A stretch of DNA of 64,000 bases, from positions 48,721 through 112,720 of the forward strand of contig DVGI01000021.1 in NCBI GenBank assembly GCA_018712805.1, in the 5' to 3' direction. This document shows positions 32,180 through 41,541 of the stretch, piece by piece. The first letter of the stretch is position 1. Each line of letters begins with the position of its first letter. The notes beneath the pieces are model-generated. The model worked only from the letters and a program-made list of their open reading frames with translations. It made no database searches and had not been told where the DNA came from. Position numbers and translations under genes: made by a program. The stretch is from Candidatus Fimenecus excrementavium (lineage in GTDB: Bacteria; Bacillota; Clostridia; Oscillospirales; Acutalibacteraceae).

Positions 32180-32209
32180 AAAAAGCCCCCTTATTTAAGG
32201 GAGCTTTTT
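32180..32209. terminator. terminator between rplL and dut, mainly for the minus strand
   Basis: AAAAAGC-CCCTT (32180-32192) pairs with AAGGG-GCTTTTT (32197-32209) with one C/A mismatch and ATTT loop. T runs on both strands. Confidence 0.75.
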
Positions 32210-32248
32210 TAATTGCTTTTTCTTTTATCAGGCGAAAAATGAGAAAAC

Positions 32249-32692
32249 TTATTTCGTCCCCGTCGAGCCGAAGCCGCCCGCGCCGCGTTCGGATTCGCCG
32301 AGCGTTTGGGCTTCTTCCACCGGAAGCGTTGCCACCGGCATAATGACAAGTTGGGCAATCCGCTCGCCCGGCTCAATGGTGTAGGGCTCTTTAATCTGAT
32401 TGATGACGCCCACCTTGATTTCGCCGCGATAGTCGCTGTCAATGACGCCGACCGCGTTCAAAAGCCCGATGCCGTGTTTAATCGAAAGGCCGCTGCGCGC
32501 AAACACAAACGCGCCGTATTGACTGCTCGGCAATTCTATCGCAAGCCCGGTCGGGATCAACGCGGTGTCGCCGCTGTTTAATGTTAGGGGCGCGTCAATG
32601 CAGGCGCAAAGGTCGAGCCCCGCGCTGCCCTCGGTCGCGCGCTTCGGAATGACCGCGTTTTCCTGTACTTTCTTAATTTTCAATACTTCCAT
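32249..32692 (-). CDS. dut: deoxyuridine 5'-triphosphate nucleotidohydrolase
   Basis: 147 residues. The five dUTPase motifs are present: AGLDLCA near 24, ARSGLSIKHG near 65, GVIDSDYRGEI near 83, GERIAQLVI near 108 and the C-terminal RGAGGFGSTGTK. It hydrolyses dUTP to dUMP and PPi as a trimer. The ATG overlaps the stop of the U32 peptidase gene as TAATG on the minus strand, indicating coupling. Confidence 0.96.
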   Translation of the reverse strand: MEVLKIKKVQENAVIPKRATEGSAGLDLCACIDAPLTLNSGDTALIPTGLAIELPSSQYGAFVFARSGLSIKHGIGLLNAVGVIDSDYRGEIKVGVINQIKEPYTIEPGERIAQLVIMPVATLPVEEAQTLGESERGAGGFGSTGTK

Positions 32693-34725
32693 TATTCTAC
32701 TCCTCTGTAATAAAGTCCGCGTGTATAAGCCCCGTCAGCGGGCGCGCCGCGGCGGTAATTTTCAATAATCTGCCGGCATTCGGCTTTGCTTTCCGTGGTG
32801 AAATCCAGCAGATAAAAATCAATATTATGAAGTTCGTGAATCCTGTCGGAAAGGCAGGTCGGGCGGGAATTGAAAATTTCCGAAAACCCATTTTCGCACC
32901 GCACCGGGAACGCAATTCCTTTGCGGTCGGTAATCGATTGTTTCCGCCCGCATTGCGCGCAGGTCATGCCGTTTTTTATGGGGCAGTTGCGCGTGAGCAT
33001 CAGCGGTGTGCGCCCGTAAACACAAACCCCGCGCGGCAAATCGCCGCCGAGCCGGTTGATTTGGTTGACGGTCAACTCGTAAGAGACCGCCGCTTCCGAA
33101 ACGCCGATTTCCTCGGCTTCTTTTAACGCCAACGTGTTGAACAGATTTAAAAACGGTCCGCCGATGATTTCCGTGCCGGCTTCTTTTGCAATCGCCACCG
33201 CGTCTAGCGTGTCGCACAGCGCATAAGGAGCCCCGCTTTCGCGAAGCGCCTTTAAAGTCTGCTTTTGCGAGCCGAAAAGGCCGCGCGGCAAATAAACGCC
33301 CGCGTGATGTTTTGCAAGTGTTTGCTTCGGCGTTGAAAGCGGCAAAAACAGCCGGTCAAATTGCAAATTTTCCGGTATGGCGCTTGCGTCGCGGAAGCGG
33401 AAATACCACTTTTTTGTGCCTGCTTTGTGCGCCGGGAAAGCGTCGAGCAGGGGCATTTCGTTGATTTTATAAGGCTTCGGCGCGCTGAGCGCTTCCGTCA
33501 GGGCGTCGAGCGCCTTGCGGCGAAGCGCATTCAGTTCCGAAAGCGGCAGTGCGATATTTTCGTCTATGTGGTATTGGATTTCTTTCGCGAAGAAAACCGT
33601 GCCGCCGCATTTTTGCAGTTGCTTTTCGACGGTTTCCTCGGTCAGCGGCCGTGTTTTCGCCGGCTCGCAAAGTGTATCCCCAAAAACGGTGACACTGTGC
33701 CCGTCACACACGGCGACAAGGCGCGGCGCATCATTTATTTTCGCCGTAAATTCAAATTGAACCGGTCGAACCGCACATTCTTTTTCATATAGCTTTTCAT
33801 AAGATTTCAAAAGCGTGTTTGTCGCCGCCGTGACATTTTCTTTCTTTCGCGTGCCGAACATCGCTTTGCCGCGGTTATTTTCAAAATACCCGTCTGTAAA
33901 GCCGGAACGCGAAAATAACGCTTCTAAATCCGCCTCGCGCGTGTCGTTGTAATTCCCCGCCAGTGCCTCGCGACAAGCGGTTACCGCGGCGGCAACATAT
34001 TCGGGGCGTTTCATGCGCCCCTCAATTTTAAACGAGCAAACGCCGAGTTTGACAAGCTCGGGCAGATTATCAATTAAAGATAAATCTTTTAAACTTAAAT
34101 CATGTCCCGTGCCGCCGTCTGCGGCAAACGGCAGGCGGCAGGGTTGCGCGCAAAGCCCGCGGTTGCCGCTGCGCGATCCCAGCATTGCGCTTAAAAGGCA
34201 TTGTCCCGAAACACACATGCAAAGCGCGCCGTGTACGAACGCTTCAAGTTCCAGCGGTGCGTTTTCCGAAAGTTCGGCGATTTCCGATTTCGTGAGCTCC
34301 CGCGGAAGCACTCCCCGCGAAAACCCGCGCGACGCGAGAAGCCGGAGTCCCGCCGGTGTGCCGACGGTCATTTGCGTGGACGCGTGCCGCGGCAGGTCCG
34401 GGTAAAGGGTGCGCGCAAGGCGAATAACGCCCAAATCCTGCAAAATAAGCGCATCTGCCGCTTCGCGACAGGTACGCTTTAAAGTTTCGGCAAGGTTTTT
34501 CAGTTCGTCGTCTGACACTAACGTGTTGAGCGTAATGTGCGCACGCACACCGTGCAGACGGCAAAGCCGGAGCGCCTTTTTTGCTTCTTCGTCACTGAAA
34601 TTGGCAGCGTTTCGGCGCGCGTTAAACGCACCGAATCCAAAGTAAACGGCGTCCGCGCCACAGCGCAAAGCTGCCAAAAGCGCGGGGGATCCGCCGCAGG
34701 GGGCAAGAATCTCAGGCTTCGTCAT
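32692..34725 (-). CDS. U32 family peptidase
   Basis: 677 residues. The N-terminal ILAPCGGSPALLAALRCGADAVYFG and the signature ELEAFVHGALCMCVSGQCLLSAMLGSRSGNRGLCAQPCR (shown here only to name its Cys cluster) define peptidase family U32, close to the YhbU/RlhA/collagenase-like group. A DUF3656-type middle and a C-terminal Cys region (NCPIKNGMTCAQCG) follow. Some relatives hydroxylate 23S rRNA C2501 with an iron-sulfur centre. Start overlaps the zapA end by 14 bases, so zapA-U32-dut is one unit. Confidence 0.88.
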   Translation of the reverse strand: MTKPEILAPCGGSPALLAALRCGADAVYFGFGAFNARRNAANFSDEEAKKALRLCRLHGVRAHITLNTLVSDDELKNLAETLKRTCREAADALILQDLGVIRLARTLYPDLPRHASTQMTVGTPAGLRLLASRGFSRGVLPRELTKSEIAELSENAPLELEAFVHGALCMCVSGQCLLSAMLGSRSGNRGLCAQPCRLPFAADGGTGHDLSLKDLSLIDNLPELVKLGVCSFKIEGRMKRPEYVAAAVTACREALAGNYNDTREADLEALFSRSGFTDGYFENNRGKAMFGTRKKENVTAATNTLLKSYEKLYEKECAVRPVQFEFTAKINDAPRLVAVCDGHSVTVFGDTLCEPAKTRPLTEETVEKQLQKCGGTVFFAKEIQYHIDENIALPLSELNALRRKALDALTEALSAPKPYKINEMPLLDAFPAHKAGTKKWYFRFRDASAIPENLQFDRLFLPLSTPKQTLAKHHAGVYLPRGLFGSQKQTLKALRESGAPYALCDTLDAVAIAKEAGTEIIGGPFLNLFNTLALKEAEEIGVSEAAVSYELTVNQINRLGGDLPRGVCVYGRTPLMLTRNCPIKNGMTCAQCGRKQSITDRKGIAFPVRCENGFSEIFNSRPTCLSDRIHELHNIDFYLLDFTTESKAECRQIIENYRRGAPADGAYTRGLYYRGVE

Positions 34726-35086
34726 GACTTTGCGTGAACAAATTGATTTGGTCGGTCTTTTTGGCTTTCGCTTCGGTGCGCATACGGTCGAGCTCGCGTT
34801 TATAGAAATCGCGCTCGGTCTGTGCCTCGGAGGTGTCTTTCAGATAATCCTTAATCTGGGAGCGATAGCTTTCGACAATCTGTTCGGTCTTTTTCACTTG
34901 GTCGGCAAGCTCAATCGCCACAAGGATTGCCGCCTGGTTTGCGGTAATGAACGGATTGGCAGATTGAATCTCTTTGATTTTTTCATCAATATCCGTTGCG
35001 AGTTCGTTGGTATATGCCGCGGTCTCGTCGGTCAGCAGCGAATAGGTTGCGCCGGCAATGGTGACCTTGACTTTTTTCTTTTCCAT
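34712..35086 (-). CDS. zapA: cell division protein ZapA
   Basis: 124 residues from the ATG at 35086 behind GAGGTG. The N-terminal strand block KVKVTIAGATYSLLTDETAAYTNELATDIDEKI is the ZapA domain; a long C-terminal coiled coil (about 60-115) mediates tetramerisation. ZapA bundles FtsZ filaments at mid-cell. It has its own promoter and is followed by the U32 peptidase and dut genes, overlapping the former. Confidence 0.88.
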   Translation of the reverse strand: MEKKKVKVTIAGATYSLLTDETAAYTNELATDIDEKIKEIQSANPFITANQAAILVAIELADQVKKTEQIVESYRSQIKDYLKDTSEAQTERDFYKRELDRMRTEAKAKKTDQINLFTQSHDEA

Positions 35087-35120
35087 AATACACACCTCAA
35101 ATCAGCAGATTTACTTTTTT

Positions 35121-35149
35121 ATTATACTTGAAATGGTCAAAAACTGCAA
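35121..35149 (-). promoter_or_regulatory. zapA promoter
   Basis: On the minus strand TTGCAG (35149-35144), 17-bp spacer, TATAAT (35126-35121). Confidence 0.75.
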
Positions 35150-35169
35150 CTATGGGTTTTTAAGCTTTT

Positions 35170-35982
35170 TTACGCGTCTTTTCGGTAAACGGGCAGGAAA
35201 AATTCGATTTCGGTAACCAGCGTTTTTAAAGCCGCAAGCCGTGCTTGTTCTTTTTTGCCGGTTTTATAATAATAAGGCGTCATCAAAAACAGGTTTTGAA
35301 TGTCTGTTTGCGACGTTAAGCGGATTTCCCCCGAAACGCTTTGCTCTTCCAAAAGCGTAAAGCCCGGTCGCTCGAATTTGTCCACCTGATTTTTATAAGG
35401 CTCGTCATACACCGCGCTTTTCAGCGCAAACAGATGGTTTTCGCCCGGAATCACTTCCAGAAAAATGCCGCCCGGTTTTAAAACGCGGTCAAACTCCGTT
35501 GCACAATAGGGGGAAAACACCTCTAAAAGCATATCGATGCTGTTGTCAGCTATCGGCAAATGGAATGCGCTGGCTACGGCAATTTTTGCACTTTTGCAGC
35601 GCTTCGCCGCAAGGTTTGCCGCGTCTTTTGAAATGTCAATGCCGAGGATTTGCGCGCCCGGCACGGCTTCGGCTGCCGCGGCGGTGTAATACCCCTCGCC
35701 GCAGCCGCTGTCTAACAGCACACCGCCCGGGAGCAAATACTTTTGCACCAGCGCGGCAATTTTTTGTTGTAAGGGAGCGTAAAAGCCTTTGTCTAAAAAA
35801 TCCCGACGCGCCCGCACCATATCGCGGTTGTCACCATGATTTCCGGCGGGTCGGGACGCGTGTGTCAGCAGGTTAACATACCCGTTTTTGGCCTTGTCAA
35901 AGCTGTGCGCATTGGCGCAGGCATAGGTGCACTCACTTTCTGTGAGCGGCAGGGAACATACCGGGCAGCAAAAAGAACACAC
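35170..35982 (-). CDS. 23S rRNA (guanine-N1)-methyltransferase, RlmA family
   Basis: 270 residues from a GTG at 35982 with AAAGGAGG upstream. The N-terminal zinc knuckle CCPVC...CTYACANAHSFD (three Cys and His) and the SAM domain with LLDSGCGEGYYTAAAAE near 88-104 and GIDISKDAANLAAKRCK are typical of RlmA(I)/RlmA(II), which methylate G745 or G748 in 23S rRNA. NGYVNLL between the knuckle and the methylase is also diagnostic. The target base cannot be read from sequence. Gap of 74 bp to zapA upstream region. Confidence 0.9.
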   Translation of the reverse strand: MCSFCCPVCSLPLTESECTYACANAHSFDKAKNGYVNLLTHASRPAGNHGDNRDMVRARRDFLDKGFYAPLQQKIAALVQKYLLPGGVLLDSGCGEGYYTAAAAEAVPGAQILGIDISKDAANLAAKRCKSAKIAVASAFHLPIADNSIDMLLEVFSPYCATEFDRVLKPGGIFLEVIPGENHLFALKSAVYDEPYKNQVDKFERPGFTLLEEQSVSGEIRLTSQTDIQNLFLMTPYYYKTGKKEQARLAALKTLVTEIEFFLPVYRKDA

Positions 35983-36005
35983 AGCTTTTCCTCCTTTTTG
36001 CGTTT

Positions 36006-38708
36006 TTATCGCAGTTCATCATAAGCAAATGCGCGGTCATACAGTGTGCAGCTTTCTATGGCAGCGTTTTTGCGGATTTCTCCGGCTGATACAGCCGGAA
36101 GCGGAGATTCTGCGCGATAACCGGCGCCGGAAAGGGTTCCGTTGACATAAATCTTTAAAATACCGTTGCGCTCCCGAACGAGGTCTGCGCGCACAGCGCC
36201 GCCGCTGACTTTGTCATCTGACTTTGCGCGAATACCGCAGCAGTCCGCCACAAGCTTACCGTTGGAAACGCTGAGGACAAGGCTGTCACCTTGCGTATAT
36301 AAAATGCCGTCTTCCGGGGCGTTGTTCAGCCGGAGGCGCACGGTAAATTCATCGACGCCGGTGACGAATTCGGGCAGAAGGTGGTCTTTATAACAAATGC
36401 ATTTTTCTGTGCCCTCTGCCAGGTTTCCGTAAACATCGCGAACAGCATATTGCACCGAAAAGCTTTCTCCGTAGGGGAACGGCTGCGCGCTGTGCAGCCG
36501 GACTTCACTGTAATCAGCCAGCAGCTCGGCTTCGGCTTTTTCCCCTGCACAGGCGAATTCGCCCGGGAAAATGTGGCGGTCAAAGGTGAGCAAAACGGTG
36601 TGCTCGTCCATCGCCTTGGCGCGCAGAAGCACCGGGGGTGCTGTTACCGGTGCACCGAAGTGCAAAACACGGATTTCGTGGGGGTTAAGTTCGATTTCGT
36701 AAGTGTCGCCGTAATTCCAGGGCTTGCCCTGTTCGGTTTGCACATGGGGTAAAACCGAGGTGCAGACCATGTCCTGCGTACCCTCAGCAACGCCGATGCG
36801 CCGATCCAGTGTGAACGAAAAAGTCTGCGCATAGGGCATCGGATTTCGAAGTGAAACAAAGCCTTCTGCGCCTTCCCAGGCAGAGTATCCATAGACAGCG
36901 CCTGTGTTCGGGGAATGCCCGATGAGCTTTGCATTGCGGAGAATGTGGAAATTGTCCTCTAAGAACCGCAGCACATCGGCGTTAATCTGCCATTTGACAT
37001 CGTTCATCATGTTGCAGCTGTAATACAATTCCCAAAATGCTGTGCCGCGCGTCGCCAGCATATACAGATATTTGCGGAATTCCTCATCTGTCATCTGAAT
37101 TTTTGCGGTATTGCCGTAAATCGGCTCGTGGTTATACATGTTCGACAACGGGAACTGATAGGCGCGCGTTTCATGGAAATCAAAATATTTTGTATCACGG
37201 TAGGTAAGCATGCGGTCAAAATCTTTGCCTTGCATGGCTTTGCCGTTTGTTGTCTTGTCGATAAATCCTATATCGTCGCTGTTCTGCATCCAAAGGCTTT
37301 CTGAAAATTGCAGATGCCACGGGCTAGCGTTGCAGTAGCTGGTTTGGTTGATCCAAAGTGACTTGCCCTGCGCTTCGCGGTGGCGGTGCATTTCTTGAAA
37401 TACCGCAATCCAGCGTTCCCAGTGGTCGGTAAAGCAATACATATCTTCATATCCGCCGGTAGGGTGCCCGTGCCGGTGGGAGGGGCACGAACGAAGCATA
37501 AAGCCGTCCAGCTTCCAGTAGTTGATGTCAAAGCGGTCCATGTAATCTAAAAACAGAGCCTTTACATTTTCCGTATAGCGGTGGTCGGCAGTGCAGATGT
37601 CGTGGCTGCGGCGGTTGTAGCCGCCTTTTTTGGCGCGCTGCATTCGTCTTGCAAACCGCGGGGTTTTCTTGTTGTAGCCGCCGCGCGGGCCAAGCCACAG
37701 ACCGAAATCGGAAGCAAAGTTTTTAGCGAGGGCGGCGCTTTCATAAAGCTCGTTGGGGAACTTTTGATTAAAGCACCAAAAATCCTTGTCGTAATCCGGC
37801 CAGCCGTCGTCCACCACATAGGCGTCAACCGGCGGAAGCCCGTTTTGCGTCATGCCCTTTTCGATTTCAAAGAACGAACTGCGAATATTATCCTTGTCAA
37901 TGTCCAGCATATGGTCAAACCAGGAATTATATTGTGTACGCAAAGAAATCGGACGCGAGATGGAACGGATATAGCTGAGAAAATCTGCGCGGATGACTTC
38001 CGGCTCTAAACTTCTTGCCGCGCCGAAAACCGTTTTCCAGGTGGTGTATGCCGGTTTTCCGTTTTTCAGATCATGCATGGATTTTCCGGCATAGTAACGA
38101 ATGTGGGCAATGCCGTCTTCAATGTTGTTGTCGTTGGCGGGAAACTCGCTGCCGGTGTAAAGACTGTTCAAATACACAGGCTGACCGAGCGCCGACTGGA
38201 ACGGGGTGAGATAAGCTTTTTTCATGTTCGGGCGGCTCCATTTTTGCTGAATGCCGCGCGGCAGGGATATGAATTCTGTGTCAATCGTGTCAATAAGCAC
38301 ACGGTCGTCTGAAGCAGAAAGAGACAGCGTCTTATATAAAAACGGCTTGTCCTCTGTTGCTTCAATGGTTTCCGTTACTGTGTAGGTTACGCCCAAAACC
38401 CGGTAAGGCGCAAAGCGAATTTCCAGTACTTTACAGTTTTCCTTGCTGCGCGTGCAGATGTCCTCGACCTGCAGTGCGGAGCTTTTGAGCGCCGCCGGTT
38501 TTTTCCGTTTCATTTTTACCCGGATGACAAATTCTTCCGAACAGGGCTGAAATTCTAAATCCAGCCCGCCTTCTATGCGGCGGTTACGGACAAATTCAGT
38601 GCGAAGATGTCGCTTCTCGTCCACAGAAAAAACACGGACGATATAGCGGTTGCCAATGGCGATGGTGCCTTGCCGGCTTTCAATAAATACGGTATTCGGA
38701 TATTCCAT
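36006..38708 (-). CDS. glycoside hydrolase, clan GH-D (GH36-like)
   Basis: 900 residues from the ATG at 38708 behind AGGAGTG. No signal peptide, so cytoplasmic. An N-terminal beta-sandwich (about 1-250) precedes a TIM barrel with VDDGWPDYD, GLWLGPRGGY and INYWKLDGF; the Asp of WKLD is at the nucleophile position of alpha-galactosidases and alpha-N-acetylgalactosaminidases. A C-terminal all-beta region (about 640-900) with a laminin-G-like end follows. It resembles GH36 but is longer than usual (about 700-740), so a related substrate is possible. It starts 4 bp after the preceding C_GCAxxG_C_C gene. Confidence 0.75.
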   Translation of the reverse strand: MEYPNTVFIESRQGTIAIGNRYIVRVFSVDEKRHLRTEFVRNRRIEGGLDLEFQPCSEEFVIRVKMKRKKPAALKSSALQVEDICTRSKENCKVLEIRFAPYRVLGVTYTVTETIEATEDKPFLYKTLSLSASDDRVLIDTIDTEFISLPRGIQQKWSRPNMKKAYLTPFQSALGQPVYLNSLYTGSEFPANDNNIEDGIAHIRYYAGKSMHDLKNGKPAYTTWKTVFGAARSLEPEVIRADFLSYIRSISRPISLRTQYNSWFDHMLDIDKDNIRSSFFEIEKGMTQNGLPPVDAYVVDDGWPDYDKDFWCFNQKFPNELYESAALAKNFASDFGLWLGPRGGYNKKTPRFARRMQRAKKGGYNRRSHDICTADHRYTENVKALFLDYMDRFDINYWKLDGFMLRSCPSHRHGHPTGGYEDMYCFTDHWERWIAVFQEMHRHREAQGKSLWINQTSYCNASPWHLQFSESLWMQNSDDIGFIDKTTNGKAMQGKDFDRMLTYRDTKYFDFHETRAYQFPLSNMYNHEPIYGNTAKIQMTDEEFRKYLYMLATRGTAFWELYYSCNMMNDVKWQINADVLRFLEDNFHILRNAKLIGHSPNTGAVYGYSAWEGAEGFVSLRNPMPYAQTFSFTLDRRIGVAEGTQDMVCTSVLPHVQTEQGKPWNYGDTYEIELNPHEIRVLHFGAPVTAPPVLLRAKAMDEHTVLLTFDRHIFPGEFACAGEKAEAELLADYSEVRLHSAQPFPYGESFSVQYAVRDVYGNLAEGTEKCICYKDHLLPEFVTGVDEFTVRLRLNNAPEDGILYTQGDSLVLSVSNGKLVADCCGIRAKSDDKVSGGAVRADLVRERNGILKIYVNGTLSGAGYRAESPLPAVSAGEIRKNAAIESCTLYDRAFAYDELR

Positions 38709-38712
38709 ATGG

Positions 38713-39174
38713 TCACTCCTGTTCTTCGGGGAATAACACGGCTTCCGCGGCTTTTGCCGCATCTTCTACAATTTGGACGCAGGGGCGTTTTTTATAATAT
38801 GCCGCGGTGCGCGCGTCCGGTGTCGGCGAAACGGGAACATTCCCCGAAAGTCCCAAAAGCTCACGGCAGACAATCGAGTGGTTGGTCTGTTTGAAAATCT
38901 CGACAATTTCCTGCACCTTTTTATAGGTGAGGGCTTTCGCTTCGCGGTCTTTGCCGTCTGTCGCGCCGTACATCATACCCGCAAGCATTGCCGCGCCGCA
39001 AACGGTGCCGCAAACTTCGCGCATTCTGCCGACGCCGCCGCCGAGTCCCGCCGCAACGCGAAGCGCGGTTTCCTCGGGAAGCCCTGTTTTATCACAAAAG
39101 GCGGCAAAAACGGCTTGAGAGCAGTTATAGCCGGATTTAAACAATTCCACCGCACGGTCACTGTGTTTCGACAT
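38713..39174 (-). CDS. C_GCAxxG_C_C family protein
   Basis: 153 residues. The pattern YNCSQAVFAAFCDKTGL, then GLGGGVGRMREVCGTVCGAAMLAG and later VCRELLG and KRPCVQIV matches the small Cys-motif family C_GCAxxG_C_C, thought to bind metal or act in redox chemistry. Its function is not established. It is transcribed with the GH36-like gene (stop-to-start gap 4 bp). RBS CGGAGG. Confidence 0.85.
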   Translation of the reverse strand: MSKHSDRAVELFKSGYNCSQAVFAAFCDKTGLPEETALRVAAGLGGGVGRMREVCGTVCGAAMLAGMMYGATDGKDREAKALTYKKVQEIVEIFKQTNHSIVCRELLGLSGNVPVSPTPDARTAAYYKKRPCVQIVEDAAKAAEAVLFPEEQE

Positions 39175-39343
39175 AGAAAAAACCTCCGTAATTTCAAATC
39201 GCCTTACCGAAAAGAGCGGCGGCTTTTTGAAAATATATGTTTATATTTTAAATTCCAAGAAAAAGGGTATCGAAAAAGCCTGAAAATAAGGCGGCTTGCG
39301 CCTAAAAATTTTCGCTTTTTTATCCGCTTTTCTTTATTATGGT

Positions 39344-39373
39344 ATTATACCACACCCCGAAAAGCTTTGACAA
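39344..39373 (-). promoter_or_regulatory. promoter for the C_GCAxxG_C_C / GH36-like unit
   Basis: On the minus strand TTGTCA (39373-39368), 18-bp spacer, TATAAT (39349-39344). The remaining ~165 bp to the gene hold nothing else I could recognise. Confidence 0.6.
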
Positions 39374-39422
39374 CCGGTTCGACGGAATTGTAAAAAATTC
39401 GCTCAGGTGCAAGGGCGCCCGA

Positions 39423-39451
39423 TTGACAGAAAAATGGAGGCGGTATAAAAT
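39423..39451 (+). promoter_or_regulatory. promoter for the cytidylate-kinase-like gene
   Basis: TTGACA (39423-39428), 17-bp spacer, TAAAAT (39446-39451). Divergent from the minus-strand promoter at 39344-39373. Confidence 0.7.
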
Positions 39452-39501
39452 ATATTATGCTGAAAATGAATATTGAAAAGCTAAAAAAGGAGTGAAATTA
39501 C

Positions 39502-40092
39502 ATGAAATATTCGATTATCACAATCGGTCGTGAACATGGCTCCGGGGGCAGAACAATCGCCAAAATGGTGGCGGATAAATTGCAGATTCCGCTTTATGAC
39601 AGAAAGCTAATCCAGATGATTGCCGAAGACAGCGGCTTTGCCGCAAGTTATGTGGAAACGTCCGAAATGCGCCGGACTTCGAGTTTCCTTTATAACCTGT
39701 ATTTTGACAGCCGCAATCTGCCGCTGGACGACCAGGTGTTTTTGGCGCAGGCTAATGTGATTACAAAACTTGCCGAAAAAGGGCCTTGTGTAATTGTGGG
39801 CCGCTGCGCGGACTATATTCTTCGCGACAAACCGTCGGTTTTAAAGGTGTTTGTTTACGCCCCGATGGAAGAGCGCGTCCGCCGCGTGGAAGAGGACTAC
39901 GGCGAAAAAGCAAGCGATTATCAGCGGTATTTGCAAAAAATCGACCGCCATCGTTCGGCTTATTATGACCGCTTTACAGGCGAAGAATGGGGCAACCCCC
40001 ACAACTACCACCTGCTTATTAACAGCGCTATCGGGCTTCCCGCCGCGGCGCAGCAGATTATTACGCTCGCCGGCGGAAAGGAAAAAGAGTAA
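39502..40092 (+). CDS. cytidylate kinase-like family protein
   Basis: 196 residues. The P-loop-type opening ITIGREHGSGGRTIAKMVADKL and LYDRKLIQMIAEDSG match the Cytidylate_kin2 family, distinct from Cmk. CVIVGRCADYILRD near 95 and YAPMEERVRRV near 120 are typical. The natural substrate of this family is not well established. RBS AAAAGGAG. The stop overlaps the start of the MATE exporter (TAATG), so the two are translationally coupled. Confidence 0.85.
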   Translation: MKYSIITIGREHGSGGRTIAKMVADKLQIPLYDRKLIQMIAEDSGFAASYVETSEMRRTSSFLYNLYFDSRNLPLDDQVFLAQANVITKLAEKGPCVIVGRCADYILRDKPSVLKVFVYAPMEERVRRVEEDYGEKASDYQRYLQKIDRHRSAYYDRFTGEEWGNPHNYHLLINSAIGLPAAAQQIITLAGGKEKE

Positions 40093-41492
40093 TGGCAACA
40101 AAAACAGCAGTTCAAAAAGAAAATAAAATGGGTATAATGCCCGTCAACCGGCTTTTGATTTCCATGTCGGTGCCGATGATGATTTCCATGCTGGTGCAAG
40201 CGCTTTACAACATCGTCGACAGCATGTTCGTGGCGCAAATCAGTGAAAACGCGCTGACCGCCGTTTCCCTCGCGTTTCCGGCGCAAAACCTGATGATTGC
40301 CGTCGCCACGGGCACGGGCGTCGGTGTCAACGCCCTGCTTTCCAAAAGCCTCGGCGAAAAGAATTTCGACCGCGTTAACAAAACCGCGGGCAACGCCGTG
40401 TTTTTGGCGTTTTGCAGTTTTGCGGTGTTCGCGCTGCTCGGCGGCTTTTTCTCGCGTCTGTTTTTCACGTTGCAGACCGATATTGAAGAAATCGTCAATT
40501 ACGGCGAACAGTATTTGATTATTTGCACGGTGTTCTCGTTCGGCGTATTCGGGCAGGTTACCTTTGAACGCCTTTTGCAATCCACCGGCAAAACCATTTA
40601 TACGATGATTACGCAAGGCGTCGGCGCAATTATCAACATCATTTTCGACCCGATATTGATTTTCGGATATTTGGGCTTCCCGAAAATGGGCGTTGCGGGC
40701 GCCGCGGCGGCTACCGTATTCGGTCAGATTGTAGCGTTTATTTTGGCCGTTGTGCTCAACCACTTTAAAAACCCGGAAGTGCGCCTGCACGTGCGCAATT
40801 TCCGTCCCAGAGCAAGGATTATCCGCAACATTTATTCAGTCGGCGTGCCGTCCATTATCATGGCGTCCATCGGCAGCGTGATGACCTTCGGCATGAACAA
40901 AATCCTCATCGCCTTTACCCCCACGGCAACCGCGGTGTTCGGCGTGTATTTTAAACTGCAAAGCTTTGTGTTTATGCCCGTGTTCGGGCTTAATAACGGC
41001 ATGGTGCCGATTGTCGCTTACAACTACGGCGCGAAAAAGCCCCAACGCATCACCCACACCGTCAAGCTCAGCATTTTGTATGCGGTCGGGATTATGTTCA
41101 TCGGGCTTCTTGTATTCCTGCTTTTGCCGGACAAGCTTTTGGCAATTTTCAACGCTTCGGAAAATATGCTCGCCATCGGCATTCCGGCGTTGCGCATCAT
41201 CAGCGTAAGCTTCCTGTTCGCAGGCTACGCGATTGTTTGTTCGTCGATGTTCCAGGCGCTCGGTCACGGGCTTTTGAGCCTTTGGGTCTCGTTGCTTCGT
41301 CAGCTTTGTGTGCTTTTGCCGGTCGCGTATGTGTTCGCCCGCTTTTTCGGGCTTGAATCGGTTTGGCTTTCGTTCCCGATTTCCGAAATCGCGTCTCTCG
41401 TGTTCAGCACAATTTTCCTGCGGCACGTTTACAAAAAAGAGATTTTGCCGATGAAACAAGAACTGGAAAACGCCCCCGCGGCAGAAAAATAA
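40092..41492 (+). CDS. MATE family efflux transporter
   Basis: 466 residues with twelve predicted membrane helices in two related bundles. The start of the first bundle, MSVPMMISMLVQALYNIVDSMFVAQI, is the NorM/DinF-type MATE pattern, and GQVTFERLLQSTGKT and ALGHG in the two halves are conserved. MATE proteins export cationic drugs or metabolites using Na+ or H+ gradients. The substrate is unknown. It overlaps the upstream kinase-like gene by 1 base and ends at a terminator. Confidence 0.92.
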   Translation: MATKTAVQKENKMGIMPVNRLLISMSVPMMISMLVQALYNIVDSMFVAQISENALTAVSLAFPAQNLMIAVATGTGVGVNALLSKSLGEKNFDRVNKTAGNAVFLAFCSFAVFALLGGFFSRLFFTLQTDIEEIVNYGEQYLIICTVFSFGVFGQVTFERLLQSTGKTIYTMITQGVGAIINIIFDPILIFGYLGFPKMGVAGAAAATVFGQIVAFILAVVLNHFKNPEVRLHVRNFRPRARIIRNIYSVGVPSIIMASIGSVMTFGMNKILIAFTPTATAVFGVYFKLQSFVFMPVFGLNNGMVPIVAYNYGAKKPQRITHTVKLSILYAVGIMFIGLLVFLLLPDKLLAIFNASENMLAIGIPALRIISVSFLFAGYAIVCSSMFQALGHGLLSLWVSLLRQLCVLLPVAYVFARFFGLESVWLSFPISEIASLVFSTIFLRHVYKKEILPMKQELENAPAAEK

Positions 41493-41503
41493 ATATACAA
41501 TTC

Positions 41504-41541
41504 AAAAGGACGGAAAGCCTTCTCGCTTTCCGTCCTTTTTA
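41504..41541. terminator. bidirectional terminator between MATE gene and the 141-residue unknown gene
   Basis: AAAAGGACGGAAAGC (41504-41518) pairs with GCTTTCCGTCCTTTT (41525-41539), followed by T on plus and preceded by A run on minus. Confidence 0.92.
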
